A stretch of 64,000 bases of DNA from an uncultured Mucilaginibacter sp. (GCA_913775265.1 CAJYJH010000078.1:152342-216341); one strand, 5' to 3'; positions 7,666 to 17,385 are shown, counted from the stretch's first letter. Notes: generated by a model from the letters alone, not told the origin. Program-made: numbers and translations.

Positions 7666-9774
7666 TTAGGAAATCTTATCCCAACTTAATCCGCCACTTT
7701 TAGCCTGGAAGGCTTGTTGCAGAACACGGTTTTCGGGCAGTGCGAGTTGAGGATCGTGGGCAAAAATCTCTTCTACCGTTTTACGGGCCAACAGCAATAT
7801 CTCTTGGTCAGTGGCCAAGTCGGCCAGTTTTAAATCGAGCACGCCGCTTTGCTGGGTTCCTTCAATATTGCCTGGTCCGCGTAGTTGTAAGTCAATCTCC
7901 GATATTTCGAAACCGTTATTCGTTTTCACCATAGTTTCGAGCCTGATTTTGCCTTCGCGGCTCAATTTCTGGCTGCTCATCAAAATACAGTATGACTGTT
8001 CGGCTCCACGGCCAACGCGCCCGCGTAACTGGTGTAATTGCGACAGGCCAAAACGCTCGGCGTTTTCAATAATCATTACCGATGCATTGGGTACATTTAC
8101 GCCTACCTCAATTACTGTAGTAGCCACCATTAACTGTGTTTCACCTTTCACAAAACGCTGCATTTCGAAGTCTTTGTCTGCAGCGGGCATTTTGCCATGC
8201 ACTACACTAATACGGTATTGAGGCAACGGGAACTCACGCGACAGGGTTTCCGTACCATCCATCAAGTTTTTTAAGTCCAGCTTTTCGCTTTCCTGTATCA
8301 ATGGGTATACAACATAAACCTGCCTACCAAGTGCAATTTCGCGTTTAATAAAGCCGAACATTTGCAGACGCTGGCTTTCGTAAAAATGCAGCGTTTCTAT
8401 AGGTTTACGGCCAGCCGGTAATTCATCAATCACAGAAACATCCAGGTCTCCGTATAAAGTCATGGCCAGCGTTCGCGGTATGGGGGTGGCTGTCATCACC
8501 AGTACATGCGGTGGCACTACATTTTTTCTCCACAATTTGGCACGCTGCTCAACACCAAAACGGTGCTGCTCGTCAATTACTACAAATCCAAGGTTCTTAA
8601 ATTGTACTGCATCCTCAATAAGGGCATGTGTGCCAATCAGTATCTTCAACTCGCCGTTCAGCAATTTTTCATGAATAACAGTACGCTGCTTCTTTTTAAC
8701 AGAGCCGGTAAGTAGGGCTATCTCCACAAAGTCATCACCCAAAAGTTGCTTAAGGGATAGATAATGCTGATTAGCTAAAATCTCAGTAGGCGCCATCATG
8801 CAGGTTTGAAAACCGTTATCAATGGCCAGCAACATACTCATCAAGGCTACCACGGTTTTACCGCTGCCAACGTCGCCTTGTAACAAGCGGTTCATTTGAA
8901 CGCCGCGCTGTGTATCCAGCCTTATTTCTTTGAGAACCCGCTTTTGAGCATTGGTTAGCGGGAACGGTATTTTTTCCTGGTAAAAGGTATTAAAGTACTG
9001 GCCAACCTTATCAAACACGTTACCCTTAAATTTATGGGTACGCAGCAATTTGTTTTTAAGCAGCCTTAACTGTATTAAAAAGAGTTCTTCAAACTTTAAT
9101 CGTCGCTGTGCTTCATAAAGCAGTTCCGGGCTTTCGGGGAAATGAACATTACGATAAGCATCAACCCGGTTGATCAGCCTGAACTTTTGTAAAACGTATT
9201 GCGGAAGGTTTTCCTGGATATCCTTGGCATGTTGCTCTAGTAAAATGCTGATCAGCTTTTGCAGGCCTTTGCTGTCTAAAGAAAAACTTTTGAGCTTTTC
9301 GGTAGAGTTATAACCCGGTTGCAAGGTAAGGTTGCCTTTACCCTTAAGCGTTTCCGGCGAATAGGGTTCCATCTCCGGATGAGCCATTTGCGCTTTGCCG
9401 TTAAATAGGCCTGGCTTACCGAAAATGATATAAGCTTTGCCGATGATTAGGCTCTTTTCAGCCCATTTAATGCCCTGAAACCAAGCTAATTCCATTACGC
9501 CGGTATCATCCTGCGCCTGTATTATTAAACGCTTGGTTCGCTTGTCGCCCAGTATTTCTTTATGGGTTAACCTGGCAATCACCTGCACATAGGGAAGCTC
9601 GGGCTGTATATCCCTGATTTTGTAAAAGCGGGTGCGGTCAATGTATTTAAAAGGATAATGCTTAAGCAAATCCTCATAAGAGAAAATACCAAGCTCCTTT
9701 TTTAAAACCTCGGCCCTTGCGGTGCCTACTCCTTTTAAATAATCAACAGGTGTTTGAAATGCCGATGCGTTCAA
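7666..9774 (-). CDS. recG: ATP-dependent DNA helicase RecG
   Basis: A 702-residue RecG, the branch-migrating helicase that reverses stalled replication forks and processes R-loops. An N-terminal wedge/OB domain (about 1-270) precedes the motor: Walker A GDVGSGKT (about 300), DEQH box (about 400), the MTATPIPRT motif III, and in the second motor domain RGRVGRGAEQSYC. Length is normal for the family. The start must be TTG at 9774 because a stop codon lies two codons upstream and the first ATG is deep in the OB domain. It follows ridA by 21 bp, so the small membrane gene, ridA and recG form one probable operon. Confidence 0.95.
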   Translation of the reverse strand: MNASAFQTPVDYLKGVGTARAEVLKKELGIFSYEDLLKHYPFKYIDRTRFYKIRDIQPELPYVQVIARLTHKEILGDKRTKRLIIQAQDDTGVMELAWFQGIKWAEKSLIIGKAYIIFGKPGLFNGKAQMAHPEMEPYSPETLKGKGNLTLQPGYNSTEKLKSFSLDSKGLQKLISILLEQHAKDIQENLPQYVLQKFRLINRVDAYRNVHFPESPELLYEAQRRLKFEELFLIQLRLLKNKLLRTHKFKGNVFDKVGQYFNTFYQEKIPFPLTNAQKRVLKEIRLDTQRGVQMNRLLQGDVGSGKTVVALMSMLLAIDNGFQTCMMAPTEILANQHYLSLKQLLGDDFVEIALLTGSVKKKQRTVIHEKLLNGELKILIGTHALIEDAVQFKNLGFVVIDEQHRFGVEQRAKLWRKNVVPPHVLVMTATPIPRTLAMTLYGDLDVSVIDELPAGRKPIETLHFYESQRLQMFGFIKREIALGRQVYVVYPLIQESEKLDLKNLMDGTETLSREFPLPQYRISVVHGKMPAADKDFEMQRFVKGETQLMVATTVIEVGVNVPNASVMIIENAERFGLSQLHQLRGRVGRGAEQSYCILMSSQKLSREGKIRLETMVKTNNGFEISEIDLQLRGPGNIEGTQQSGVLDLKLADLATDQEILLLARKTVEEIFAHDPQLALPENRVLQQAFQAKSGGLSWDKIS

Positions 9775-9795
9775 TGCTTAAATTAAAGTAACCGG

Positions 9796-10176
9796 TTAGC
9801 CTTTATAAGCAATTACCGAAATCTCAACATTCACGTTTTTAGGCAGGGCAGCTACCTGTACTGTTTCGCGGGCAGGGTAATTATTAGTAAAGTACGAACC
9901 GTAAATTTCATTTACTTGAGCAAAGTCGCCCATATCCTTTAAAAAGATGCTGGTTTTTACAATATGACTAAAATCAAGGCCGGCCTCGGTCAAGATGGCT
10001 TTAACATTTTCCAGAACCTTAGTAGTTTCGGTAGTAATATCTGTTAATATCAACTCACCCGATTGTACGTCTAAGGCAATCTGGCCAGATACAAACAGCA
10101 TATTGCCTGCCATAACCGCTTGGTTGTATGGGCCGATAGGGGCAGGTGCATTAGGGGTATTTATAATTGTGCTCAT
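9796..10176 (-). CDS. ridA: RidA family enamine/imine deaminase
   Basis: A 126-residue RidA (YjgF/YER057c) protein that hydrolyses reactive 2-aminoacrylate and related enamines made by PLP enzymes. Family marks are APAPIGPYNQAV at the N-terminus, the LFVSGQIALD strand and the C-terminal YPARETVQVAALP containing the substrate-binding arginine. The ATG at 10176 is preferred over an upstream in-frame codon because it matches family length and its A overlaps the last base of the preceding 47-residue gene (TAATG), a translational-coupling arrangement. recG follows 21 bp downstream. Confidence 0.92.
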   Translation of the reverse strand: MSTIINTPNAPAPIGPYNQAVMAGNMLFVSGQIALDVQSGELILTDITTETTKVLENVKAILTEAGLDFSHIVKTSIFLKDMGDFAQVNEIYGSYFTNNYPARETVQVAALPKNVNVEISVIAYKG

Positions 10177-10319
10177 TATTTTTTCAGGATAAACCAATCA
10201 ATCAACTTCCAGATAATGCCCAGTACAAACATGATAATTGCAATTGCATTAATAACATGCATCACCTTCAGGTTAAAACTGGTTGGACGTTTGTCGTCTT
10301 TTTTGCGGAAGAAGTACAT
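10176..10319 (-). CDS. 47-residue small membrane protein (probably DUF6728)
   Basis: A 47-residue reading frame (ATG at 10319, TAA at 10178-10176). The first ~14 residues are strongly basic (MYFFRKKDDKRPTSF), followed by an amphipathic/hydrophobic stretch (about 21-44, VINAIAIIMFVLGIIW) and a lysine-rich end. This looks like a single-pass inner-membrane protein with a cytoplasmic N-terminus. From memory it resembles the short Bacteroidota family DUF6728, but I could not search. Its stop shares a base with the ridA start, which supports translation and a shared operon with ridA-recG. Function unknown. Confidence 0.75.
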   Translation of the reverse strand: MYFFRKKDDKRPTSFNLKVMHVINAIAIIMFVLGIIWKLIDWFILKK

Positions 10320-10333
10320 AAAACAAAGTTAAT

Positions 10334-10361
10334 AAAAAAAGGCTCCGGGTTATCCGGAGCC
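10334..10361 (-). terminator. Terminator of the OmpA-family gene
   Basis: On the minus strand ggctccgg / ccggagcc (10341-10348 and 10354-10361) form a GC-rich 8-bp stem with a 5-nt loop, followed by a run of T. It ends the ompA transcript 27 bp after its stop. Confidence 0.85.
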
Positions 10362-10387
10362 TTTTCAAGTTCTAAGTTATTTAGAAA

Positions 10388-11734
10388 TTATTGTTTGAAT
10401 TCAACACGACGGTTCATTACACGTCCTTCTTCAGTTGAGTTATCAGCAATTGGGTTAGTTTCACCTAAACCTTTTGTTTTTAAGCGACGAGCTTCAACAC
10501 CAGAGTTAACTAAGTAAGTTTTTACTGAATTAGCACGGTCTCTTGACAAACGCAGGTTGTGAGCAGCAGTACCTTCAGATGAAGCGTAACCGTTCAAAGT
10601 AACCATTTTTTTAGAGTTAGCACGCATGTCAGCAGATACTAAATCTAATACAGCGTAAGAAGAAGTTCTTAATACTGAGCTGTCAAAGTCAAACTGAATG
10701 TTTGAATAAGCTTCTGCAGTTGTAGCAGCAGTTGAATCAGCTTTAGGGAATACGATTGGACAACCAGCACCGTCAACCACTGTACCAGCAGGAGTATTAG
10801 GGCATTTGTCAAATTGATCAGCAACACCGTCACCGTCAGTATCTTTTTTCAAATCGTTAACAGCGTTTTCAACGTTAGTTACACGACCTTTCAAAGCTTC
10901 AACTTCTTGACGTAAAGCAGCATCGTACAATTCGTCATACATCATAGCTACTGGGTTTACCCAATCCAGGTTTGGTTTTGATGAAGAACCGAAAGTGTAC
11001 TCTAAACCACCGTAACCGTAAGAGTATTTATCTCTTGATGGATAACCTCTTTTCAGACCGTCTAAGTTGTCGTCATCAGTAAAGTTAGCAGTATAACCTA
11101 AGTTAAATGCCCATGCATCATTTAATCTGAATTTAACACCAGCACCAACAGGGATTACTAAGCTTTTTACATAGTGGTTACTACCGTCAGCATCTCTGTA
11201 ACGGGTTTCTAAACCAGATGCAGTGATGAAGTGTGGGTTGTACCAGATCATACCAGCACCAGCGTTAACGAAGAAGTTAACAGCATTTTTACGACGCAGG
11301 AAGTCAATAGTAGCAACGTTAACAACACCGCTTAAAGTTCCTTGCCAGAAACGAGTGTCATAAGAAGCCATACCATCACGAACACCGCCTACAGCACTGT
11401 TGTTGTTACCAGCAACTTTACCGCCACGGGCGTCTAATTGTAAGCCAAATGAATGGGCTAACTGCCATCTTAATGAGGCGCCGTAACCTAACGATACAAC
11501 GTAATCAGTGTAATCATGTACACCACCGATAGCTACTGCAGGAGATGTTGCACCAACGTTTAAGCCAAAGCTCCAGGTGTTGTACTGACCTCTGCCACCG
11601 AATACTTTAGCTGTACCGTTCGAGTTTGTAGACATTGTTGTCTTTGCAGAATCGGTTTGCGCGCTGGCCACACCAACTGCAAGCAGCGATGCAAAAGAAA
11701 GCGCGACTGTTTTCTTTAATGTAGAATAGTTCAT
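10388..11734 (-). CDS. OmpA-family outer-membrane protein
   Basis: A 448-residue OmpA-type porin/anchor. ATG at 11734 gives a clean signal peptide ending ASAQ at about residue 26. Next are an N-terminal beta-barrel (about 35-245), a short helical linker rich in V-x-x-L heptads, one thrombospondin-type-3-like calcium motif (DTDGDGVADQFDKCPNTP) and a C-terminal OmpA domain (about 340-448) with the peptidoglycan-binding NLRLSRDRA block. It links the outer membrane to the wall and is typically among the most abundant proteins. A good promoter and a strong terminator make it a monocistronic, highly expressed gene. Confidence 0.93.
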   Translation of the reverse strand: MNYSTLKKTVALSFASLLAVGVASAQTDSAKTTMSTNSNGTAKVFGGRGQYNTWSFGLNVGATSPAVAIGGVHDYTDYVVSLGYGASLRWQLAHSFGLQLDARGGKVAGNNNSAVGGVRDGMASYDTRFWQGTLSGVVNVATIDFLRRKNAVNFFVNAGAGMIWYNPHFITASGLETRYRDADGSNHYVKSLVIPVGAGVKFRLNDAWAFNLGYTANFTDDDNLDGLKRGYPSRDKYSYGYGGLEYTFGSSSKPNLDWVNPVAMMYDELYDAALRQEVEALKGRVTNVENAVNDLKKDTDGDGVADQFDKCPNTPAGTVVDGAGCPIVFPKADSTAATTAEAYSNIQFDFDSSVLRTSSYAVLDLVSADMRANSKKMVTLNGYASSEGTAAHNLRLSRDRANSVKTYLVNSGVEARRLKTKGLGETNPIADNSTEEGRVMNRRVEFKQ

Positions 11735-11774
11735 AGTTTTAAGATTAAACAATTTTAATTGTGATTTTACTTAA

Positions 11775-11803
11775 TAAAATTAGTACTTATGTCTGCTCGT
11801 CAA
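11775..11803 (-). promoter_or_regulatory. Promoter of the OmpA-family gene
   Basis: On the minus strand TTG (11803-11801) is separated by 18 bp from TAATTTTA (11782-11775), near-consensus for TTG-N19-TAnnTTTG. The leader to ATG at 11734 would be about 35 nt. Confidence 0.55.
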
Positions 11804-11884
11804 CCAAACACCGTTCCAATTTTCTTAATATTGGAGACAAATAAATGCAATTTTTTGTTTTCTAAAAATTAATAATTTTATTTT

Positions 11885-13177
11885 ATGAAATATCACCCTA
11901 TAAGCAATAGTTTATTTATTTTAAATAGAAAAAATTTCGTTTCGCGATTAAAACCCTCGTCTTTGGCAATATTCAATGCTGCTGACGAGTATACCCGCAG
12001 TGGAGATCAGAACTATCTATTTAAACAAAACGCCGATTTCTTTTATCTCTCAGGTATAGATCAGGAGCAGAGTATACTATTGTTATTTCCGGATTGTCCT
12101 AATCCATTATACAAAGAAGTACTTTTTTTGAGACAAACCAGCGAGCACATTGCCATATGGGAAGGGCACAAGTATACTAAAGAGGAAGCCCGTAAAGCAT
12201 CCGGTATTGAAGCAGTATACTGGTTACATGATTTTGAAGCAATACTGCATAGCATTATTCATTATGCAGATCACATTTATATTAATACTAATGAGAACGA
12301 TCGCTTTTTGCCGGGTGTACCCTACCGTGATCTACGCTTTTTAGAAGATTTACGCCGAAAGTATCCTTTGCACCATTATGAGCGTGCTGCGCCCGTGCTT
12401 CGCGATTTGCGTGTAGTGAAGTCTGAAGTTGAGATTGAGCTAACTCAAAAAGCTTGCGATATTACTAATGATGCGTTTATACGCGTACTGAAATTTGTAA
12501 AACCTGGAGTAGCCGAATATGAAATAGAAGCAGAGATAAGCCATGAGTTTTTGCGTCAGCGTGCTACCGGGCATGCCTATAATCCAATTATTGCTTCCGG
12601 ACGTAACGCCATTGTATTACATTATAACGATAACAATCAGATATGTTATGATGGCGATGTAATCTTATTTGATTTTGCTGCAGAATATGGTAATTACAAT
12701 GCCGATTTAAGCCGTTCTATTCCGGTTAACGGTCGTTTTACCGAGCGGCAGCGCAAAGTTTATGATGCGGTACTGCGCGTGATGCGCGAAGCTGCCTCTA
12801 TGCTGGTGGCAGGTACTGTATGGAATGATTACCATGACGAAGTTGGTAAAATAATGACCAGCGAGTTGATAGGTTTAGGGTTGCTTGATCGTCACGATGT
12901 AGAAAAGCAGGATCCGAAAGCGCCGATTTATAAGAAGTATTTTATGCATGGTACCTCTCATCACCTGGGTATTGATGTGCACGATTATGCCAGCCGTTAC
13001 AAACCATTTGAGGTAGGTAACATATTAACTTGCGAGCCGGGTATCTATATTCCGGAAGAAAACTTGGGTATACGCTTAGAGAATGATATATTAATTACCG
13101 AAGGCGGTAACCGCGATTTGATGGCTGCTATACCTGTTGAAGCAGATCATATTGAAGAGATTATGAATAGCAAATAG
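11885..13177 (+). CDS. pepP: Xaa-Pro aminopeptidase (M24B)
   Basis: A 430-residue aminopeptidase P that removes N-terminal residues preceding proline. The N-terminal creatinase-like domain (about 1-165) is followed by the pita-bread metallopeptidase domain. The dinuclear metal site is visible: Asp in ILFDFAAEY, Asp in YNADLSR, His in GTSHHLGIDVHD, Glu in CEPGIYI and Glu in RLENDI. Length and domain order are normal and no signal peptide is seen, so it is cytoplasmic. It is monocistronic, with a terminator at 13197-13240. Confidence 0.93.
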   Translation: MKYHPISNSLFILNRKNFVSRLKPSSLAIFNAADEYTRSGDQNYLFKQNADFFYLSGIDQEQSILLLFPDCPNPLYKEVLFLRQTSEHIAIWEGHKYTKEEARKASGIEAVYWLHDFEAILHSIIHYADHIYINTNENDRFLPGVPYRDLRFLEDLRRKYPLHHYERAAPVLRDLRVVKSEVEIELTQKACDITNDAFIRVLKFVKPGVAEYEIEAEISHEFLRQRATGHAYNPIIASGRNAIVLHYNDNNQICYDGDVILFDFAAEYGNYNADLSRSIPVNGRFTERQRKVYDAVLRVMREAASMLVAGTVWNDYHDEVGKIMTSELIGLGLLDRHDVEKQDPKAPIYKKYFMHGTSHHLGIDVHDYASRYKPFEVGNILTCEPGIYIPEENLGIRLENDILITEGGNRDLMAAIPVEADHIEEIMNSK

Positions 13178-13196
13178 TTACAATGCCTTTATAAAG

Positions 13197-13240
13197 TAAA
13201 AGCAGATAGTCATAAAAAGTGCTGTCTGCTTTTGTCTTTT
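13197..13240 (+). terminator. Terminator of pepP
   Basis: aaaagcagatag (13198-13209) pairs with ctgtctgctttt with one G-T pair, followed by a T-rich run. Between here and 13437 only a promoter box is seen. Confidence 0.75.
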
Positions 13241-13400
13241 TAAGGTTATCACTTTGTATGGATTAATAATAGTTGTAAGGCGATAGCGATGTGAGGCTCA
13301 GTTCACGAATCTGGCTTCTTACACCAAAATCCTATTTGTCAGCATGCAAAGTTGAACTAATAACATTTTAAATTTATCTATCGCATTATTCTTTACTTGA

Positions 13401-13408
13401 TACTTTTG
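13401..13408 (+). promoter_or_regulatory. -7 box for the glycosyltransferase gene
   Basis: TACTTTTG matches TAnnTTTG exactly, 30 bp before the ATG at 13438. No -33 TTG at standard spacing. Confidence 0.5.
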
Positions 13409-13437
13409 TTTTTCATTCGAATAGTTATACAAGAATT

Positions 13438-14319
13438 ATGAAAGTTGCCGGTTTTACCTTCATCCGCAATGCGGTTAAGAATGATTATCCTGTGGTGGAG
13501 GCTATTACGTCTATATTGCCGGTATGTGACGAGTTTGTAGTGGCCTTAGGCAATAGTGAGGATAACACGGAGGAGTTGCTTAAAGGCATAAATTCGCCTA
13601 AGATCAGAATTATTCGTACCGTTTGGGATGAAAGCCTGCGAGAAGGCGGGGCTGTGTTTGCTGCTGAAACTGATAAAGCATTCGCGGCTATATCTCCCGA
13701 TGTTGACTGGGCTTTTTATATTCAGGGAGATGAGGCGGTGCACGAAAAATACCTGCCGGTTATCCGCCGGGAAATGGAGGATAATTTAGCTGATACACGC
13801 ATTGAAGGCCTGCTTTTTAAATATGTACACTTTTACGGGTCTTATGATTACTACGCGCATTCGCGGCGATGGTACCGGCGCGAGATCCGAATTTTACGCA
13901 ACAATAAAAATGTGCATTCATACCGCGATGCTCAAGGCTTTCGATGGGCCGGGCGTAAGCTAAATGTAAAACTGATTGACGCTTACATTTATCATTATGG
14001 CTGGGTGAAGCCGCCTAAAGGTTTGGGTAATAAAGTGCGCAATTTTAACCAGTTTTACCATGATGATAGCTGGATGATTGAAAATATGCCGCAAACGTTT
14101 GAGTTTGATTTTAAGAACGCCGACCGTTTACTTCCATTTACGGACACTCATCCGGCAGTAATGCAGCGCCGTATTCGCGCGCAAAACTGGCAGCTGGAGA
14201 TCGATCCGGTAGCTATTAAAAAGAAGCTTTCTGTGCGCCGGGGCATCCTGCAAAAAATTGAGGATTGGACGGGCTGGCGGGTCAGCGAATACCGCAATTA
14301 TAAAATTATCAAAAGTTAA
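13438..14319 (+). CDS. Glycosyltransferase family 2-like protein
   Basis: A 293-residue GT-A fold protein. The N-terminus ([19 protein letters not shown]) and the following D-E-F/G-N-S-E-D-N segment match the nucleotide-sugar half of family 2-like transferases. Q-G-D-E at about residue 100 occupies the place of the metal-binding D-x-D. The C-terminal half is rich in aromatic and basic residues. It probably transfers a sugar to a surface glycan, but donor and acceptor are unknown and no glycan cluster surrounds it. Its stop codon overlaps that of convergent pdxJ in the palindromic TTAA. Confidence 0.8.
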   Translation: MKVAGFTFIRNAVKNDYPVVEAITSILPVCDEFVVALGNSEDNTEELLKGINSPKIRIIRTVWDESLREGGAVFAAETDKAFAAISPDVDWAFYIQGDEAVHEKYLPVIRREMEDNLADTRIEGLLFKYVHFYGSYDYYAHSRRWYRREIRILRNNKNVHSYRDAQGFRWAGRKLNVKLIDAYIYHYGWVKPPKGLGNKVRNFNQFYHDDSWMIENMPQTFEFDFKNADRLLPFTDTHPAVMQRRIRAQNWQLEIDPVAIKKKLSVRRGILQKIEDWTGWRVSEYRNYKIIKS

Positions 14320-15035
14320 ACTGCAAGCCTTTGCATGTACATCTGGATCGTGTTCTCTAATCCATAATACAATGCATCGCAAACCAAAGCATGGCCAATA
14401 CTTACCTCCTGTAAACCCGGAACATGCTGGGCAAAATATTTCAGGTTTTTCAAATCCAGGTCGTGCCCGGCGTTAAGGCCTAAGCCTACTTCTTTAGCTT
14501 TTTGTGCCGCTTGGATGTAAGGGGCAGCTGCAAGCTCAATTCCTTGATGGTAATGGCTGGCGTAGGCTTCGGTATAAAGCTCAATGCGGTCGGTTCCGGT
14601 TTCGGCAGCAGCCTCCACCATGTCCACAAGCGGATCAACAAACAATGACACGCGGATGCCTTCATCTTTAAAGCTTTTTACCATATCCTGCAAGTAGCGT
14701 TTGTGGCTAATAGTATCCCAGCCGTGGTTAGAGGTGAGCTGATTAAGCGCATCAGGCACTAAGGTTACTTGGTGTGGTTTAACGGCCATAACCAAATCCA
14801 CAAACTTTTTTTCTTCGCAGTTGCCTTCAATGTTAAATTCGGTAGTTACGATATCTTTTAAAGCATATACATCATCATAACGTATATGGCGCTCATCCGG
14901 GCGGGGGTGTACTGTGATGCCTTGTGCGCCAAAGCGCTCACAATCTTTGGCAACCTGTATCAAATCGGGGTTATTACCACCGCGCGAATTGCGGAGCGTA
15001 GCTATTTTATTAACATTAACAGATAAGCGTATCAT
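14316..15035 (-). CDS. pdxJ: Pyridoxine 5'-phosphate synthase
   Basis: PdxJ condenses 1-deoxyxylulose 5-phosphate with 3-amino-2-oxopropyl phosphate to make pyridoxine 5'-phosphate in the DXP-dependent vitamin B6 route. The 239-residue TIM-barrel shows the hallmark N-terminus ([18 protein letters not shown]), [13 protein letters not shown] with the catalytic His/Arg, FNIEGN with the Glu, [11 protein letters not shown] and [15 protein letters not shown] at 15035 is preferred to TTG at 15041 because families start right before RLSVN. It is convergent with the glycosyltransferase with overlapping stops, leaving no room for a terminator between them. Confidence 0.95.
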   Translation of the reverse strand: MIRLSVNVNKIATLRNSRGGNNPDLIQVAKDCERFGAQGITVHPRPDERHIRYDDVYALKDIVTTEFNIEGNCEEKKFVDLVMAVKPHQVTLVPDALNQLTSNHGWDTISHKRYLQDMVKSFKDEGIRVSLFVDPLVDMVEAAAETGTDRIELYTEAYASHYHQGIELAAAPYIQAAQKAKEVGLGLNAGHDLDLKNLKYFAQHVPGLQEVSIGHALVCDALYYGLENTIQMYMQRLAV

Positions 15036-15110
15036 CGGCAAAAATTAAAGATGCAAATTAAATAATCTTACTGCATAACACCTTAACTGGCTATAATGAT
15101 TGTGCAAACT

Positions 15111-15497
15111 TTAAAACGATGCATAAGTAGGCGGTTTGGCTATCACAATCCTGAAGCCGTCCGGATCAATATAAGTAATTCCGTTATTGTTCCAGTAAGG
15201 GTTTTTAGCATTTATAGGCAAAATGAATTGTTGTAAAAATCGTAAATTAATTTCTTCATATTCCTGTTTAGTATGGGCATACCATACCAGTAAGTCATCA
15301 TCATCGGGTTGATGTTGTGGCGCTTCGGTAGATGTAGTAAACTCCAGGTGCCAATCGTGCTGACTGAGCCCTACAAAAACGCCGCTGTAACCGTCATGAT
15401 CGGTAAACTGACCCAGTAGCTTTAAGCCTAATACATCTACATAAAAGCGAATAATGCTTTGCAGATGGTTAGTATGACGGGCTATTCTGATTTTCAC
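15111..15497 (-). CDS. VOC (glyoxalase/dioxygenase) superfamily protein
   Basis: A 128-residue single VOC-fold protein. It begins RIARHTNHLQSIIRFYVDVLGLKLLG, the first beta-alpha-beta module with the usual metal-ligand His position, and ends YIDPDGFRIVIAKPP, the second module. Members are glyoxalases, dioxygenases, epimerases or antibiotic-binding proteins; the substrate is undetermined. The GTG start at 15497 overlaps the TGA stop of the upstream GH3 gene by 4 bp, so translation is probably coupled, a curious pairing of a secreted hydrolase with a cytoplasmic VOC protein. Confidence 0.85.
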   Translation of the reverse strand: MKIRIARHTNHLQSIIRFYVDVLGLKLLGQFTDHDGYSGVFVGLSQHDWHLEFTTSTEAPQHQPDDDDLLVWYAHTKQEYEEINLRFLQQFILPINAKNPYWNNNGITYIDPDGFRIVIAKPPTYASF

Positions 15498-17266
15498 AGT
15501 GCTTGTTTAAACGGACCTATGCCACTGCCATTTACAAAGATGGTATTAACCGTTACCGGTAATTTACCAGATGGCGTAAGCTGGCGGCTAATCACTTTAG
15601 CTGCTGCACGTTGCATACCGTCATCTTTTTGGTAAGCAGCAATTAGAGCGCTGGCTTTTTCAATGCCAGGCAAGTTAGCTATCGTATACGGATTGGCAAA
15701 AATGCTGATGGCTGCATTGGGTGATGTGGCTAATTGTGCAATCAGGTTTTTAACAGCGTCGCTGTAATCTAACTTACTCTGCGGACGTAAGCGCGTATCG
15801 TGTACACCAATTACGATCTGACCGTAAGTTTTTAACTCATTTAACAGCTTGGTAACATCATTACCTGATGCTTTTTTGTCGATATTAAATAGGGTATTGT
15901 TAGCAAAGGTTTTGGCAAGCTCTAACTGAAAGGTGGTATTGGTAGCTGTACCAATGCTTACCAAAGCTGTTCTTTGCTCAAAATTAAGGCGTTGTATCAG
16001 GCCGTTGTCCTGTAATAAGGTTACTGCCGCATTGCTCAGTTCCTGTATTAATTCTTTTGCAGGTTCCCGGTTAAGGTTTTCGGGGATGTTTTGCAAATCT
16101 GTAGGTTGGTAGCGGTTTAAGCCTACCCAATATTTAGCAGCCAATACCTTTTTAACTTTACCATCTAACTCCGACTCATTAATTACATGTTGCCGTACTG
16201 CTTTTTTTATTTTACGGATGGCCCGCATCGAGTTTTCCGACAATTCAATTATATCATTGCCCGCCATAAAAGCTCTTAAATCAGCTTCACCTTCCGGAAA
16301 GTATTTAACAACACCTTTCATTTCCATGGCATCAGAAACTACCAGGCCTTTAAACCCTAATGAATCTTTAAGTAAGCCGGTGATGATAGGCCTTGATAGT
16401 GTTGAGGGCAGATTTTTGGTAGAATCCAAAACAGGTATGCTCATGTGCGCTACCATTATCCCGCTTATGCCGGCCTGAATAACCTGCTTAAACGGATATT
16501 CTTCTAACGTATCTAAACGGGTGCGAGTAAAATTAAGTTGTGGCAGGTCATAATGTGAGTCAACGTTGGTGTCGCCATGACCAGGGAAATGTTTGGCTGT
16601 AGTTAGTAATCCACCTTGCTGCATTCCCTGCATATAAGCAATAGCTTTAAGAGCTACTTTATATTTATTGTCGCCAAACGAGCGGTAATTAATTACCGGG
16701 TTATCAGGGTTGTTATTGATATCAACCACAGGGGCAAAGTTTAAATGCATACCCAGGCGCTTAAAATCATAAGCTACCTCCTGGCCCATTTGGTTAATTA
16801 GCTTGTCATCCTGTATGGCGCCCAAAGTCATTTGGTATGGGTACGATAGCGTGGAGTCTAGGCGCATGCCTAAGCCCCACTCGCCATCCATCGCAATTAA
16901 TAAAGGGATGTGGGCAAACTGTTGATACTGATTACTCAAAGCTGCCTGCCTTACTGGCCCGCCCTGAAAAAATACCAGTCCGCCCGGTTGTTGATGCTTA
17001 ATTACTCCCGCTATCGAGTCGGAGTAGGCTTTGCCTTTGTTGGTATGCGCACGTATAAAAAATAATTGAGCAACCTTCTGTTTACGATTAAGCTTACTGA
17101 AAACTGAGTCTACCCAGTGGTTTTGCTCAGATAAAGAGGATATAAAATTGTTTTGTTGCTGCGCAAATGTGGTTTGCGCTGCTGCCAAAAGCAATGCCGC
17201 ACTTAATAATAATCTCACAGTTCTTTGTGTTAATACCGGCTCAAAAATAAGCAACCTAAACATCAT
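15494..17266 (-). CDS. Exported GH3 beta-N-acetylhexosaminidase-like enzyme
   Basis: A 590-residue glycoside hydrolase family 3 protein with a signal peptide (about residues 15-36, ending TFAQ). The catalytic domain has the NagZ-type KHFPGHGDTNVDSHYD motif (about 225-240) carrying the His/Asp acid-base dyad, and the nucleophile Asp in VVSDAMEM (about 310). A C-terminal GH3-C-like domain (about 390-590) follows. Such enzymes release GlcNAc from muropeptides during wall recycling. Unlike some Bacteroidota homologues, no beta-lactamase-type domain follows. Two ATGs (17266, 17263) are possible. It overlaps the VOC gene by 4 bp. Confidence 0.9.
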   Translation of the reverse strand: MMFRLLIFEPVLTQRTVRLLLSAALLLAAAQTTFAQQQNNFISSLSEQNHWVDSVFSKLNRKQKVAQLFFIRAHTNKGKAYSDSIAGVIKHQQPGGLVFFQGGPVRQAALSNQYQQFAHIPLLIAMDGEWGLGMRLDSTLSYPYQMTLGAIQDDKLINQMGQEVAYDFKRLGMHLNFAPVVDINNNPDNPVINYRSFGDNKYKVALKAIAYMQGMQQGGLLTTAKHFPGHGDTNVDSHYDLPQLNFTRTRLDTLEEYPFKQVIQAGISGIMVAHMSIPVLDSTKNLPSTLSRPIITGLLKDSLGFKGLVVSDAMEMKGVVKYFPEGEADLRAFMAGNDIIELSENSMRAIRKIKKAVRQHVINESELDGKVKKVLAAKYWVGLNRYQPTDLQNIPENLNREPAKELIQELSNAAVTLLQDNGLIQRLNFEQRTALVSIGTATNTTFQLELAKTFANNTLFNIDKKASGNDVTKLLNELKTYGQIVIGVHDTRLRPQSKLDYSDAVKNLIAQLATSPNAAISIFANPYTIANLPGIEKASALIAAYQKDDGMQRAAAKVISRQLTPSGKLPVTVNTIFVNGSGIGPFKQAL

Positions 17267-17385
17267 AAATGAGCAGACAAATAGAATGTTTAAATAATTG
17301 ATTAAAAAAAGTTAACAGGCAAATAAACCAATGGCAGTTTATCACATCTATAAAGCATTCAGTTTGAATTAAAATTTACAACACA

